Below are positions 37,696 to 48,335 of a DNA stretch of 64,000 bases, piece by piece. Source of the DNA: Blasia pusilla (Eukaryota; Marchantiophyta; Marchantiopsida; Blasiales). The stretch's first letter is position 1. Every line of letters begins with the position of its first letter. The position numbers and the translations under genes are program-made. The DNA lies in contig CM114272.1 of NCBI GenBank assembly GCA_050084515.1, positions 33,852,001 to 33,916,000 of the forward strand, read 5' to 3'. The notes under the pieces were generated by a model that saw nothing but the letters and a program-made list of their open reading frames with translations, had not been told where the DNA came from and ran no database searches.

Positions 37696-38480
37696 GGGCT
37701 TGATCGACTTCGAGAGCATATCTCCGAGAATCTGCATCAAATCAACTTTACCAGCATTCTCTCCGAGGCATCCTCTTACGCTAATCGAGCTCGTCTTCGT
37801 TTATGTGCGGGTACCGTAGCGGGGGCGTGGCTTACTGCAACTCCTCTTATTCTTCCATTTCGTCTTCCTCGAAGTATATTCTTGACAGATTTGCGGTTAC
37901 GTCTTGGACTTCCCCATTCTTCTCTCTTCGGTGTGCCGAATTGTGTATGCGGGGATCCCATTGATGCCAAGGGTATCCATATTCTCTCATGTGCACATGG
38001 TGGAGAACGAACGGCCTTACATGATGTCATTAGAGAGGCGGTAGCATCGGTGGCTCGTACTGCAGGATACACCTTTGGGCAAGAGCAACTCCACGTCCTA
38101 CCTTCAACCACACATGCAGCCTCTCGTCAGAGAGTGGATCTTGTTATGTCTCGAGGTGGATTGCGAACACTAGGTGATGTGGTGGTTGCTGATCCGACAC
38201 GTTCTGACTTGTTGTGTCGAGCTGCACATACCAAAAGTTTGGCGGCCGAAGCTAGAGCAAGAATCAAGGAGTTCAGTTATGCATGAGACATGCGACTGAT
38301 GGATTTATTCCTTTTGCATTGGAAGTATTCGGTCATTTACATGTGTCTTTTGATACTTTCCTGAAAACATGTGCTCACCACTCCCTCGAGAATCATCAAC
38401 TTGCCCCTTCCGGTAGTCCTTCTCTCTCGGTAGTTACTAGTTATTTTTGGCAATGCATCTCAGTGGCCTAACAACGTGCA
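37696..38480 (+). pseudogene. Non-LTR element C-terminal Cys/His motif and endonuclease-like domain
   Basis: The frame continues past TAA at 37693 with LRLRLGLPHSSLFG, then CVCGDPIDAKGIHILSCAHGG (about 37940-38003), a Cys-Cys-His-Cys motif, and RVDLVMSRGG...LGDVVVADPT (about 38131-38200). The R-x-D...DVVVADP layout fits the PD-(D/E)XK-like endonuclease of R2-type elements; this is inference from spacing. A one-base change at about 38285 breaks the frame just before RHATDGFIPFALEVFGHLHV. Confidence 0.65.
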
Positions 38481-38790
38481 CAAGCCTCGGCATTGATACG
38501 TCGTGCGGAGGTGGTGGCGGCCGAAGCTAGAGCAAGAATCAAGGAGTTCAGTTATGCTGTGAGACATGCGACTGATAGATTTATTCCTTTTGCAGTGGAA
38601 GTATTCGGTCATTTACATGTGTCTTTTGATACTTTCCTGAAAACATGTGCTCACCACTCCCTCGAGAATCATCAACTTCCCCCTTCCTGTAGTCCTTCTC
38701 TCTCGGTAGTTACTACTTATTTTCGGCAATGCATCTCAGTGGCCTAACAACGTGCACAAGCCTTGGCATTGATACGTCGTGTGGAGGTGG
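38241..38790 (+). repeat. 275-bp tandem duplication at the non-LTR element's C terminus
   Basis: 38241-38515 and 38516-38790 are near-identical direct copies beginning GGCGGCCGAAGCTAGAGC and ending CGTCGTG(C/T)GGAGGTGGT. The second copy preserves the reading frame (IKEFSYAVRHATD) that the first has lost by a one-base change, so the duplication predates that change or arose next to it. Confidence 0.9.
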
Positions 38791-39089
38791 TGGGGGGTCA
38801 CTCGCCTCATCGTCCATTCACGTCTAACCAACCACTCGTGTTCTTGTCATATTTGTTTCAGGCTATCAATCGTGTAGCTCATTGAGCGGGTGTTTGCGTT
38901 GGCTTGTTGCCATTTTCTTTTTGCATTCTTGTATGCATTTTTTGTCTCCTCTTTTGAGTTGTTATTACCTTTCTTTGTCGTCTTCTGAGGTTTCTTTTAT
39001 AATAAAGTGGATTTATATAAAATTCTTATTTAAGGGACCATAGTGGGTCGCTGGTCATTTTTGCGCCGTGATATTCATAACGTAGCAAT

Positions 39090-39245
39090 GTCAACTACGA
39101 TCTTTGAGAAATTGAAGGATTATAATCGGTTATCTCTTAAAGTCAACTACGATCTTTGAGAAATTGAAGGATTATAATCGGTTATCTCTTAAAGTCAACT
39201 ACGATCTTTGAGAAATTGAAGGATTATAATCGGTTATCTCTTAAA
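39090..39245 (+). repeat. Perfect 52-bp tandem triplication
   Basis: Three identical 52-bp units start GTCAACTACGATCTTTGAGA and end TTATCTCTTAAA, directly downstream of the non-LTR element's 3' end. Complete identity means recent expansion (or an assembly artefact). No coding role seen. Confidence 0.92.
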
Positions 39246-41435
39246 CTCCTTCACAATCATCGTTTGTGACTTACCTAGAAACGGGTAGGACCGTGGGCTA
39301 GGGCCTAGAGGGACCTGCTCTAAGGGCAAGTCATCGTGGGGCAAGTTTTGGGTGGCGAGGACCCGATCACCAAGATCATCGGCTGAAATTTATCAGACTG
39401 AAAATTGGTCTTTGGTCAGTCCACACCGCAACAATTACAGCGCGGAAACTCCAAGGACAATCTTTGGGTCGCATCACGTTATAAATCATTTCTGACCTAC
39501 CAGAAATTGAGAATTCTTGCTTGATCATGGGTGAAATGGTATGTAAATATCATCAAACTTGCCGGGAAAAATAGAGAACCAAGGGGCATAGGACTTCTCC
39601 GACCCATCGTCCCAATTTGCATGGGGACAACCCCTAAGAGGTTGGCGTTAGCCCCGCTTCTCTATCTCAAGTAACACCTCAAGACCAAGAGTAAACAAAG
39701 GCGGGGAGAAAGTATATATAACTCGTGTAGGACTAGTGGATAGGTTAGATGGCCAATCACTTGTAACGACCACACTTAAGAATAATTTAGTTTTGTATGA
39801 ATGGATGGAAATGAGAAGAGTTCACAAATGGAGAATATAATGTTGAATCTATAAATTTTAATATAAATTTCTTTTTAGTAAGTAAGTTAATAAAAAATGT
39901 AATGTATTAGTAGTTCGTAATTTTTTTAAAATTATAATTATAATTTATTAAGAAATAAGTTTTTTCTTATTTTCCTGACCCCGTTTCTCAAATTTGGAAA
40001 AAAGATATTTCATTTTGATTTTAGAATTCTATCACAATATTTATCTCTAATTTTTATTTTAATATATAGATTAAAATCACTCTCATTATTTTAGAAAAAC
40101 TTGTTTTCCATTCTTAGATTTTTATCACTTCTCATTTTCTTCCAAAATATTATGTAATTTCCCCTGTGAATTAAACTTCAAAATTTTAATTTTAATCCAT
40201 TTTTAATTAAATATAAAAATTTGAGAAATAGAGGGAAACTTAAATTTTACATAAATATTCTTCATTTTCAATAAAAATTTAAAATTATTGAAACCTCTAT
40301 TCCATATCATGTTTAGTTCTTTACGAGATAAAATTAAACAGAAATTCAAGAGAGGCTTCATACTTGGTGCTCATTGGGAGCTTATCACTCTAAGCTAATG
40401 CAAATTATAATATCAAAAAATTATTCCATCTTAGAATCTTTTTGATATTACATTTAGTATGTAATTAATTATAGTATGGATCAAACTTATATTTTATTTT
40501 TGATATTTTATAATAATATAAGAGTTACAAAAATATAACTCTTTTATCTATTTATATATAGATAGATAAAAGAGTATGCGAAAAATGCCAACCTTCTCCA
40601 AAGTTTGATTTTGAAATGTATTATTAATCAAAAAGAAATTTTGATTAGTAGAAAATTGAAATTTGCATAAAATCAAAAGGTAAACCGAAAGTAAATAGAA
40701 TCATTCTCAATCTCCAATATTGTTTGAAATGATGATTCTAACTTCTATATAATGGATAGCATTCAATGTCTTTTGATCGATGATTGGTGGATTGCACTGG
40801 ATTCATGCATATATGAGTTAACACAATCAAATGTAATGGGAGACTCCCTCAATATAAATGACTCCAAGTTGATGGTGTCATACTACTTGTACATGTCCGT
40901 TGGAGTGAAGGGGTAAGACCTACAAAGCCAAGAGGTTTGCTTCCAAAAGAGGTGGGGTCGGGAATTTTGTAGGAAGACATATAAAAGTGGTTGAGACAAA
41001 AAGGCCATGTGGGGTATAGTAGAAGGCACTTCAAAATACCATGAGAAAAGATGAACGGATAGTTTAGGGCCTCTCATGGAGCTCCAAATCGTGAAGATGG
41101 GGAGCTACAATATGCTGCCCATTTTTCAACTCGCAAAAACCTTGGTCAGAAAATTGGGGATGAACAATATCCCCTGGATAGGGGAGTCTTTGATACCCCT
41201 TGATGTCTTTGTCCACCCTATTCATTTTTGAATTGAGGATTGTAAGGATAGGACCTACTCAGTGCTAGCTCCAAACAACTTTTGGCATTCCCATAAGATG
41301 TCAAACAATTGGTATGACTCAAACCATTGAGAGCAATGTTAGATAAGAACCAAGGCTACATGTTGATTTGGCGGTTGAAATAGAGAATTTTTTTTAATAC
41401 CTGCAGAAGAAAGGGCTAAGAATAAAGGCTTTATT
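39246..41435. other. Intergenic between the two non-LTR copies; AT-rich repeat
   Basis: 39280-39800 is moderately GC-rich with a TATA-like AAAGTATATATAAC at about 39711. 39825-40450 resembles the AT-rich repeat at 31145-32050. The rest shows no coding frames of note. Confidence 0.4.
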
Positions 41436-41440
41436 TCCAA

Positions 41441-44400
41441 AATCCACTTTATTATAATAACAAATCCTAACAAAAGACAAATAAAGGTAATGACATCCCG
41501 AGAAGGGAAGGAATCAAGAAATGCACAATGGAATAAAAAAAGAAAATGGCAACAAGTCAACACAAACACCAACTCCACAAGAACACTAGTGGTTAGTTAG
41601 ACGTGAATGAACGACAAGGTGAGCGACCCCGAACCACTTCCACTCCATTTATCAACGCCAAAGCTTGTGCACATTATAAGGACACCAAGATACATTTTCA
41701 AATCTAATTAGTAACTATAACGAGACAAGGACTATGAGAAGAGGCAAGGTGATAAGTCTCGATAGAGTGATGAGCACATGTTTCTAGGAAAGTATCAAAA
41801 GACATATGCAAGTGCCCAAATACTTCCACCGCAAAAGGAAAAAATCCGTCAGTTGCATGTCTCACTATATAACTTAACTCCTTGATTCTTGTTGTTACTT
41901 TGGACGTGAAACCTTTGGCATGTGCTGCTCAACCCACCAAGTCAGAATGTGTTGGATCAGAAATCACCATATCCCCCAACATTTGGAATTCATCTGGAAA
42001 AATAACAAGATCAACTCTTTAATGAGAGGTTGCTTGTGTAGTTCAGGGTAGCACATAAAGCTCCTATTGTCCAACTTTGTATCTTGCAATACGAGTCATC
42101 GATGCTACCGCCTGTGTAATCACATCATATGTGGCCATTGGTTCTCCATCATGTGCACTTTGGAGAATATAGATTCCCTTTGCATCAATGGGTTCCTTGA
42201 ATACAAAATTCAACACACTTGACAGAAGTCCAAGGCGTAACCATAAAGCTATCAAAAATTTCCTTCGAGGAAGGAAAATGGAAGAATAAGAGGATTTGCA
42301 ATAAACCATGTCCCTGCATGAATGCAAAAGAGCTCGATGAGTGATAGAGGATACCTTAGAGAGAATGTTGGAAATCTTCTTCTTTTTTAAAAATCTTTGA
42401 AATATGCTCTTTAAGTCCATCAAGCCCTTCTATAATCAATTGGTTGAAAGAGGGTAGAATTTCTTGTTTAATGAGGGGATGAAGAGCTGTGGCAGATCTT
42501 AGTTGTTGTTGGTATAATGGATCCCCCTCCTCTTTACCGGTGAGATGATCCATTAAGATATGTGTATCTCCTTGGAGAAACATAGAAGTTAATAATCAAG
42601 GCAACCAAAACCCAACTTTCCCAGAAATCTACTAGAGCAAGGATTTCCACTCCAAATTGATGAGGAAATAAGTGGGCACTAAAGTGAGGACGAACTACAC
42701 GAAGAGGGATCAGCTAACCAAATAGTGTAAAACCTATCCAATAGCCAAAGGGTGAACATCAGAAGGAGGCTTATCCATAGCCAATAAAAATTAAGCCCCT
42801 AAGAGCCTAGATAGAGTGTGGAATGCACATATATCAAAATATGTGCATTCACATTCTATAGATAGATGAATCCATTTGCAAATCTTCTAAGATAAAGCAA
42901 TCATGGAGATACTGAAAAGCCATGCTTGATTGTCGTAACCTTCATTGCCAAACGTGCGACAGTGTGGAACATCAAAACTTTTGTGGGCTCAACTAAGATG
43001 GAAGCCTGTCGAAGTCTCTAAAATGATATATTAGTTGTAAGCGAGATATGAGCCTTTGTCGGGCATCTCAAGAAAGGATGGTCATGACCTAGTAGAACAA
43101 GACCAAACACCAAACATGACTTGAGAGGAGCTCAAGTCCCATAATCATTGGGCGCCAAGGGACTTGGAACTTGACTTAGCGATTGGGGTTTCTCCTCTTT
43201 TGAAGTCATAACATCTAGACCCAAGATGCATTTGGGATGAATAAGGTAGCATTGGAAAGTTTAGAAGAAGAAGATTCCAATACGCTAAAGATCTATACAA
43301 AATTATAAGCAAATATATATTGAGAAACCATCCCTAAACTATCCGAATGATAGTTGGATTGAGGGCCACAAGGAGTGGCCCAAGTAGGCTTTCCCAAAGG
43401 TAGGAGGGGCTAGAGATTTCTATAACTATATATAAGGGGGAGGGTCTCCAAGGGAGTTTGGGATCCGAACCCCTCCTAGGGGAATTGTGGTCTGTGGGAT
43501 TGAACCAAGGGTACGTGATGGATAAAGAGGTTGGCTTTGGAGTGTGGACACCATGTCAAGTCCAAGGGGATTTATTTATTTAATTATGGGTATCAAACTT
43601 GGACCTTAACGTGTGACTTAGATATTGGGCCCCGCTAGAGACTAGTTTAAGGTTTATTGGGCAGTTGGGACTATCAAGGAAGTTTGTCCCAATTCTTGAA
43701 GGACCTTCTTGTGTCAGGGAGTAGGAGATTAAGTTAGTATTTGAATCCACTTAGATTTTTTGAGCTTGAAGGATATCTCGAGTCTTGGACTTGGAAGATG
43801 TGAGATTGGTTGACCCAAAAAATGGCTAAGGTGAGTGTATTTGGGTGCATATCAATAAGGAGAGTGTGAATTAGTAAACATGCACTTCCACAATATGTGA
43901 GATTAATGTTCAAGAGGAGTAGGCGCAAAAATTGATAGCCTACGTGCAAATTAGCAAGGAGGACAAAGAATACAAGATCCATTGCATGTACAATCTTTCA
44001 CAAAGGATGGTGCATAACCACTTGAAGGAGGATGAAGAGCTTCTAAGAGTGCCTTTGTGTTCGTACTTAGACTCTCCGGAGATGGAAGACCAAATGTTGG
44101 GGCCACACGTGAAAGTTCATCAAATTACCCCAAAAGTAGACTTTGTGGAAGGCTCTGCTAAATTGAAGGCCTCCCACAATTGGCATGTTGAATAGGATGA
44201 GCCGCTGCTTAGGCCTATGCTTGAAGTAAATTCTTATTTTGAAGATTCCCCAATCCCCAGATATAAAGCACAGAATACACATGGAGGTTTCATCCCGAAA
44301 GTAGGAGTGTAGCGTTAAATGAATTTGTGGCTTTTCACTCTGAAGATGATTCATGTATCATCCCTTCAAGGAAGGACTAAAAACCATTGGGGGAAGAGTA

Positions 44401-44640
44401 ATAAGAGATACCAGAGATTGATATCATTGGGATCAAGCACTAACCTTCTGAGTGGGAAAAGCAACACTTGTTGGTTGACGGGGCGAAAAGCAATAGAAAT
44501 ATAAGTGTAGAGTGTAGGACCACTAGAGAAAAGATATGTGCATGAGAGGGAGTAGAGTAGGGGATATGATGTACATGATGAAACCCGACTCCATAATCCA
44601 AACCAAATCCAATTCCACACCAGTGAGGATAAGGCGGCTT
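41441..44640 (-). mobile_element. R2-like non-LTR retrotransposon, copy 2, inverted and deleted
   Basis: Minus-strand similarity to copy 1 runs from LYTYISIAFRPVNQQVLLFP (about 44520, matching LYTRIPIALRPIIQQALLFP) through LLLFPQWFLVLP, then VLYCL and FGVEI near 42650, GDTHILMDHLT, LRLGLL...EPIDAKGIYILQSAHDGE, to the shared 3' end with AATAAAGTGGATTT at about 41441. The catalytic RT core between about copy-1 positions 36580 and 37530 is missing, and about 1 kb of unrelated sequence (about 42960-43980) interrupts it. It is older and more diverged than copy 1. The 5' boundary near 44550-44640 is blurred. Confidence 0.75.
42960..43980. other. About 1 kb insertion within the inverted non-LTR copy
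   Basis: This stretch has no counterpart in copy 1 and interrupts the alignment. It contains CTATATATAAGGGGGAGGG at about 43423, a possible LTR-type promoter, so a solo LTR is possible. I could not define ends or a target duplication. Confidence 0.4.
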
Positions 44641-44723
44641 CTGCCCCATTTCTTACGGGCTGCATATGTAGCTAGTCAATATGGCAGCAACGACCATAGC
44701 CAGAGTTTCAAGTTTTGCCACTG

Positions 44724-44761
44724 TGTCATGACCATACGGATTATGTCGTAGAGTATGGAGG
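44724..44761 (+). repeat. Ty3 5' LTR remnant
   Basis: TGTCATGACCATACGGATTATGTC is shared exactly with the start of the 3' LTR at 52889; similarity fades after GTATGG. The remaining 430 or so bases expected for the LTR are replaced or too diverged to recognise. No tRNA primer-binding site is evident downstream. Confidence 0.65.
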
Positions 44762-44825
44762 CTTTGAGGCAACTCGTGGTAGCTCGGGGCGAGTGGGCGT
44801 GAGAGGCGGAGTAAGGAGCAAGGAG

Positions 44826-44849
44826 CAAGCAAGCAAGCTTGCTTGCTTG
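44826..44849. repeat. 24-bp perfect palindrome
   Basis: CAAGCAAGCAAG followed immediately by its reverse complement CTTGCTTGCTTG, with no loop. Lies between the 5' LTR remnant and the 5S-like segment. Confidence 0.9.
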
Positions 44850-44889
44850 GGCGTGAGGCAATTTTTGCAGGATTTGGGATTTGAGTTTT

Positions 44890-44985
44890 GCATAACTGGT
44901 CACCCATCTTTGGGCTATTCTCGCTGAGGACGCTTAATCGCCGAATTCTTAACTATGCCGGTATGCATATTGTAGCTCATTTGGT
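44890..44985 (-). other. 5S rRNA-derived segment with Pol III promoter boxes
   Basis: Read on the minus strand, the order and spacing follow the plant 5S rRNA gene: ATGCATACCGG, then GATTAAGCGTCC (5S A box AGTTAAGCGTGC), AGCGAGAATAG (5S intermediate element GGGCGAGAGTAG) and AAGATGGGTGACC (5S C box AGGATGGGTGACC). By hand alignment about two thirds of some 65 positions agree, and the boxes are the best part. It is too diverged to be a working 5S gene. LTR elements of the Cassandra type carry 5S-derived promoters, so this may be a Cassandra-like remnant or a 5S-derived SINE nested in the Ty3 5' region. Confidence 0.6.
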
Positions 44986-45484
44986 GTTGTTCGAGATGTG
45001 TTAGGCGCTTTATGCATCTCAGGTTTTTGGTTGATGTACCTCTAGCGCATAGTACGGTGTAGCCTCTCCATGCAGTGATATTTTCAGGTGTCATGTTCAA
45101 CTAGTACGCATCGACCAGCGGGGAGTAGCTATTGCATTAGAATTTTGTGGTGGGTTTTGTGGATTCAGGGGGCACCACGTTTGGTGGATTGTGTTACCTT
45201 GATTTCCATTTGTGGTTGGAGGGTTTTCGTTGGACTTCCTGTGTTTGGATCCCCTCCATCGTGCTTCTTGCTTGCGCGCCCATTGTTAGGGTTGACGCTG
45301 ATTTCCAGAGTAGTGTTACTCCTGTGTGCTACTGATAGTGGGGCTGGAGTGATGACCCGTAGACCGTGGGAGGCTTCTTGTAGTGATGAGAGGTTAGATT
45401 GCCTACACCCATAGCTAGTAGAGCTACAATAGTAGAGCGACATCGACGTCACTTGGGTAATTTGGTGGTGGTGCGGCATCGGCG

Positions 45485-46940
45485 TTGGTCATCACGGAGC
45501 TGTCGGGTGGTCTGGTTGGGGACCGTGGTGCGGACAGTGGTGGTTTCACACGGAGTGGATTTAGGTATCGGCTACCTTTTCCACTTCCGACGGTTGATGA
45601 AGAGGAGGACGAGGGTGTTCCAAACACCGAGTCTTCTACGTTGTTATCGAGTGTTGCAGCTCCATTGATTTGGGACATGGACGGTGGATATGGGGCCATG
45701 AAAGGCCCACGACGATACTCGGTGCAAAGGGGTACCATTGAGTTGGAGGACTTCATGCAGGAGTTTGATACGTGGTGTGATATGCGAGATGTTGCGAACG
45801 CCACGTTGTTTACACCCTTCTTGGCTTGGAAGGGGTTGTTTCAAAGACTTTGAAGGACCACCCATGGATGATTACCATGAGTTTAGGAAGGACCATGTTG
45901 TTGAGATTGAGGCATGGAGACAATATTGGTCTCCGTGGCTATGTGTCTATCACCCATGGTGGTATTGGTAGTAGTGCTCCTACTATGCCAGCCAGCCCGA
46001 CGTTGAGTGGTACGAGTACGAGCCGGAGTGGGGGTACCAGTGGAGGTACTAGTGGAGGTACTAGTGCCCCACCATCGTTTAGCCCCGGTTGCGAGTTCTT
46101 CAAGAGGTTGAAGAAGAACTATCAAGGAGTGAAGACGGAGAAGTTGAGGAATCTTCAGACTTTGAGCGAAAGACTGGTGAGAGTCTTCGTGAGGCATACA
46201 CGCGTATGGGGCACGCTTGATTTCAGATTACCCAGGGTGTGACCGAGGATCATGCGATCGTTTTGGTATGGGATCTTGGACAGAGATTTGCGCCAGAGGG
46301 TACGTGATGCTACTCTTATGAGTGATGATTCATCCACATTGACCCATGTGTTTGCTCTATCTCGAGAAGATTGAGCTTAACATGGTGAAGGAGAGAGTGG
46401 TGACATCCGCATTCAAGAGGGATACAACTACTACTTCTGGGTTCAGCCGCCCATCTCACATCTCGTAGTAGTGGTGGTGGTAGTAGTAGTGGGAGTCGTG
46501 GGGGTACACGCGACCTCGCCAAGTCCTAGAGGACATTTGTGCAGAGACCATTGCCTTCATTTGCTGCCCCAAGCAAAGAAGGAGAGTCATGTTGGACATG
46601 TGGAGGTGATCATGTTAGGAAGTTTTGTCCCCAAGAGGATGGGAGACGGACTTTGGAGGATGGGCCTCGATCGGCCCCAACTCAGGTGTGATCATTGCGG
46701 GAGACTAGGTCATCCTCGAGCGTTGCTTTGATCTTCATCCGAGAGTTGAGATCAGGCCATGACCGTGGTGGAGTAGCTCCGAGAGGCCGAGGTGGTAGAG
46801 GTGGTAGGGGTGGTAGAGGTGGACCAGGTGGTTGGAGAGCCTACGGTGGCTACCCCTACCACTCTGACAGAGTCGCCTATGGTGCCAAGATTGAGCAATT
46901 GGAGCAGAAGTTGGCTATTATGGTTGGTATCCAAAGATAG
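45485..46940 (+). pseudogene. Ty3 gag region with two zinc knuckles and RGG stretch
   Basis: Gag-like sequence runs through three frames: 45485-45853 (VQRGTIELEDFMQEFDTWC), 45738-45971, and 45826-46242 onward (CEFFKRLKKNYQGVKTEKL, then SERLGESLREAYTRMGRL after a shift). A 12-bp repeat encodes GGTSGGTSGGTS (46033-46071). The first CCHC knuckle, CWTCGGDHVRKFC, is at 46590-46628; a second, CDHCGRLGHPRAL(C), at 46687-46725 needs a one-base shift for its last Cys. At about 46789-46827 the frame encodes GRGGRGGRGGRGGPGG, an RGG box. Gag would form the particle and bind RNA. Confidence 0.75.
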
Positions 46941-47519
46941 ATCAAGTTCGAGAGCGGGTCTTCCACCTCTTATGGAGGAGATGATCTCTCTTATATGGCG
47001 AGTGCAAAGATGTGTTGAGGCATCACTGCAAAACGAGAGAGCCACTCGGCGTCGAGCCACGTGGTGCTACTTGTGAGTTGGACCCACAGAGGGGTGAGGG
47101 GCCGGGAGGTAGGCTAGGCTTCCCAGTCATTCTTGTTGTCTGAGGTGCTTAGGACTCCATCCATGGTTCCTACGCACCTATTGAGCCGATGGGGGGGGAT
47201 CGAGGCATCTACATCGCGTGTAGAGACACGGATGCAAAGATCCAATGCAGATTGCGGATGGCAACTTCAGTGTTGGGATCCCCTTTGTTTTCGGTCACGA
47301 GCGATGGCTTTAGGAGTTGACTTAGCTCCTCGATTTTCATTAGCGACCACGTTGTGTGAACGTGGGGTGTTACTCCTACACGTGTTGAGGTGGATGAGGG
47401 TGTTGCGGTGGAGCGACCCTCTATGTCGAGTAGCATTGAGTACCAAAGTGCTACTTAGCAGCAAAGAAATGAAGATGGATGCATTTCGGCCCGGCCAACC
47501 ATTGATCGTGAGAGGCTTA

Positions 47520-48335
47520 CACACTGGTGTATGTATGTTGGACAACCGGAGTGGGATCTTCCGATTGGTGAGTCCTACAGACATGTGTATAGACCAGATA
47601 GAGTCTTGTTAGACTCGGTGCCCAACCTTGATGTTGGGAAAGGCGGCATGTATTGGTTTGGGTATTCGGAGGTCGAGCTTGAGCCTTGCCCATTCCAGAT
47701 TCAAACATCACTTGGAGGAGCCAATGATAGGTCTCAATTCATGACACGGGAGAAGTTTTTCTGTACAGTTGAGACCAGATCATGCGACCGATAGCCCCGG
47801 TTGGGAGTATCTGCATGTAGTCACATCACCCGAGTCGTATGATGTACTAGTTGGAGGAGCGATGTTGTACCCGATGGGTTTTCGGATGGATTATGGATCG
47901 AGACAAATGCCTTATAGACCAGGTTGGCAGTCCGGGGATGGACGTATGAGCCAAGTTCCCCGTGAGATTTATTTCTGGGCTCGACCAGAGGGTCTTCCCC
48001 AACAAAGTTAGCATCTGTGGGTGGTTTTAGTGGAGTAGTCACTTGGGCAGAGACTTTTGGAGGGTAATGTTTCTGCTATGGATTCTCCTGCGCATGAGGA
48101 GGAAGAGGAGGTCCCTATTTTTGCAGCAAAGGCATCCTCATCGTTGGATGTGCCACTTTGGAGTTCAGCGGTGCACTACGGCAGAGGTTGATCGCCTAGT
48201 GCAGAGGCTTGGTGTCGTCATTATACCTCACGAGGAAGAGGAGGCCCCACGGCGGACTCCTACTTCCTGCCCATTGGTTATCCCTTTGGATACTACACCC
48301 ATTGTATGGCAAGATCCGCCGAGGGCATTTGTGTG
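47520..48335 (+). pseudogene. Ty3 protease region
   Basis: Frames 47531-47794, 47769-48011 and 48043-48339 encode CMYVGQPEWDLPIGESYRHV (frame aside), GGMYWFGYSEVELEPCPFQI, WEYLHVVTSPESYDVLVGGA and MLYPMGFRMDYGS, then CPLVIPLDTTPIVW just before the methyltransferase. SYDVLVGGAMLYPMGF resembles the second half of retroviral-type aspartic proteases (Y-D-[VI]-L-[LI]-G...). I could not find the catalytic D[ST]G with confidence, so the start is unsure. Confidence 0.5.

Larger units (their letters stand above)
35051..39020 (+). mobile_element. R2-like non-LTR retrotransposon (zinc finger, RT, endonuclease-like C terminus), copy 1
   Basis: A single-polyprotein non-LTR element: N-terminal zinc finger, reverse transcriptase, then a Cys/His motif and a PD-(D/E)XK-like domain. 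This order is that of R2-type elements, which nick target DNA with a restriction-like endonuclease. The 3' end has AATAAAGTGGATTT at 39001, shared with the inverted copy at about 41441. No clear 5' boundary or target duplication was found. The reading frame is broken by stops and shifts. Plant-resident clades of this type (such as Utopia) are a likely home, but I cannot place it firmly. Confidence 0.8.

Noticed and set aside
39090-39245. 52-bp repeats as a CRISPR-like array
   Set aside because: Units are directly adjacent with no spacers, and the DNA is plant nuclear.
44890-44985. Functional 5S rRNA gene
   Set aside because: Only about two thirds identity by hand alignment and no T-run terminator; single divergent copy within a transposon.
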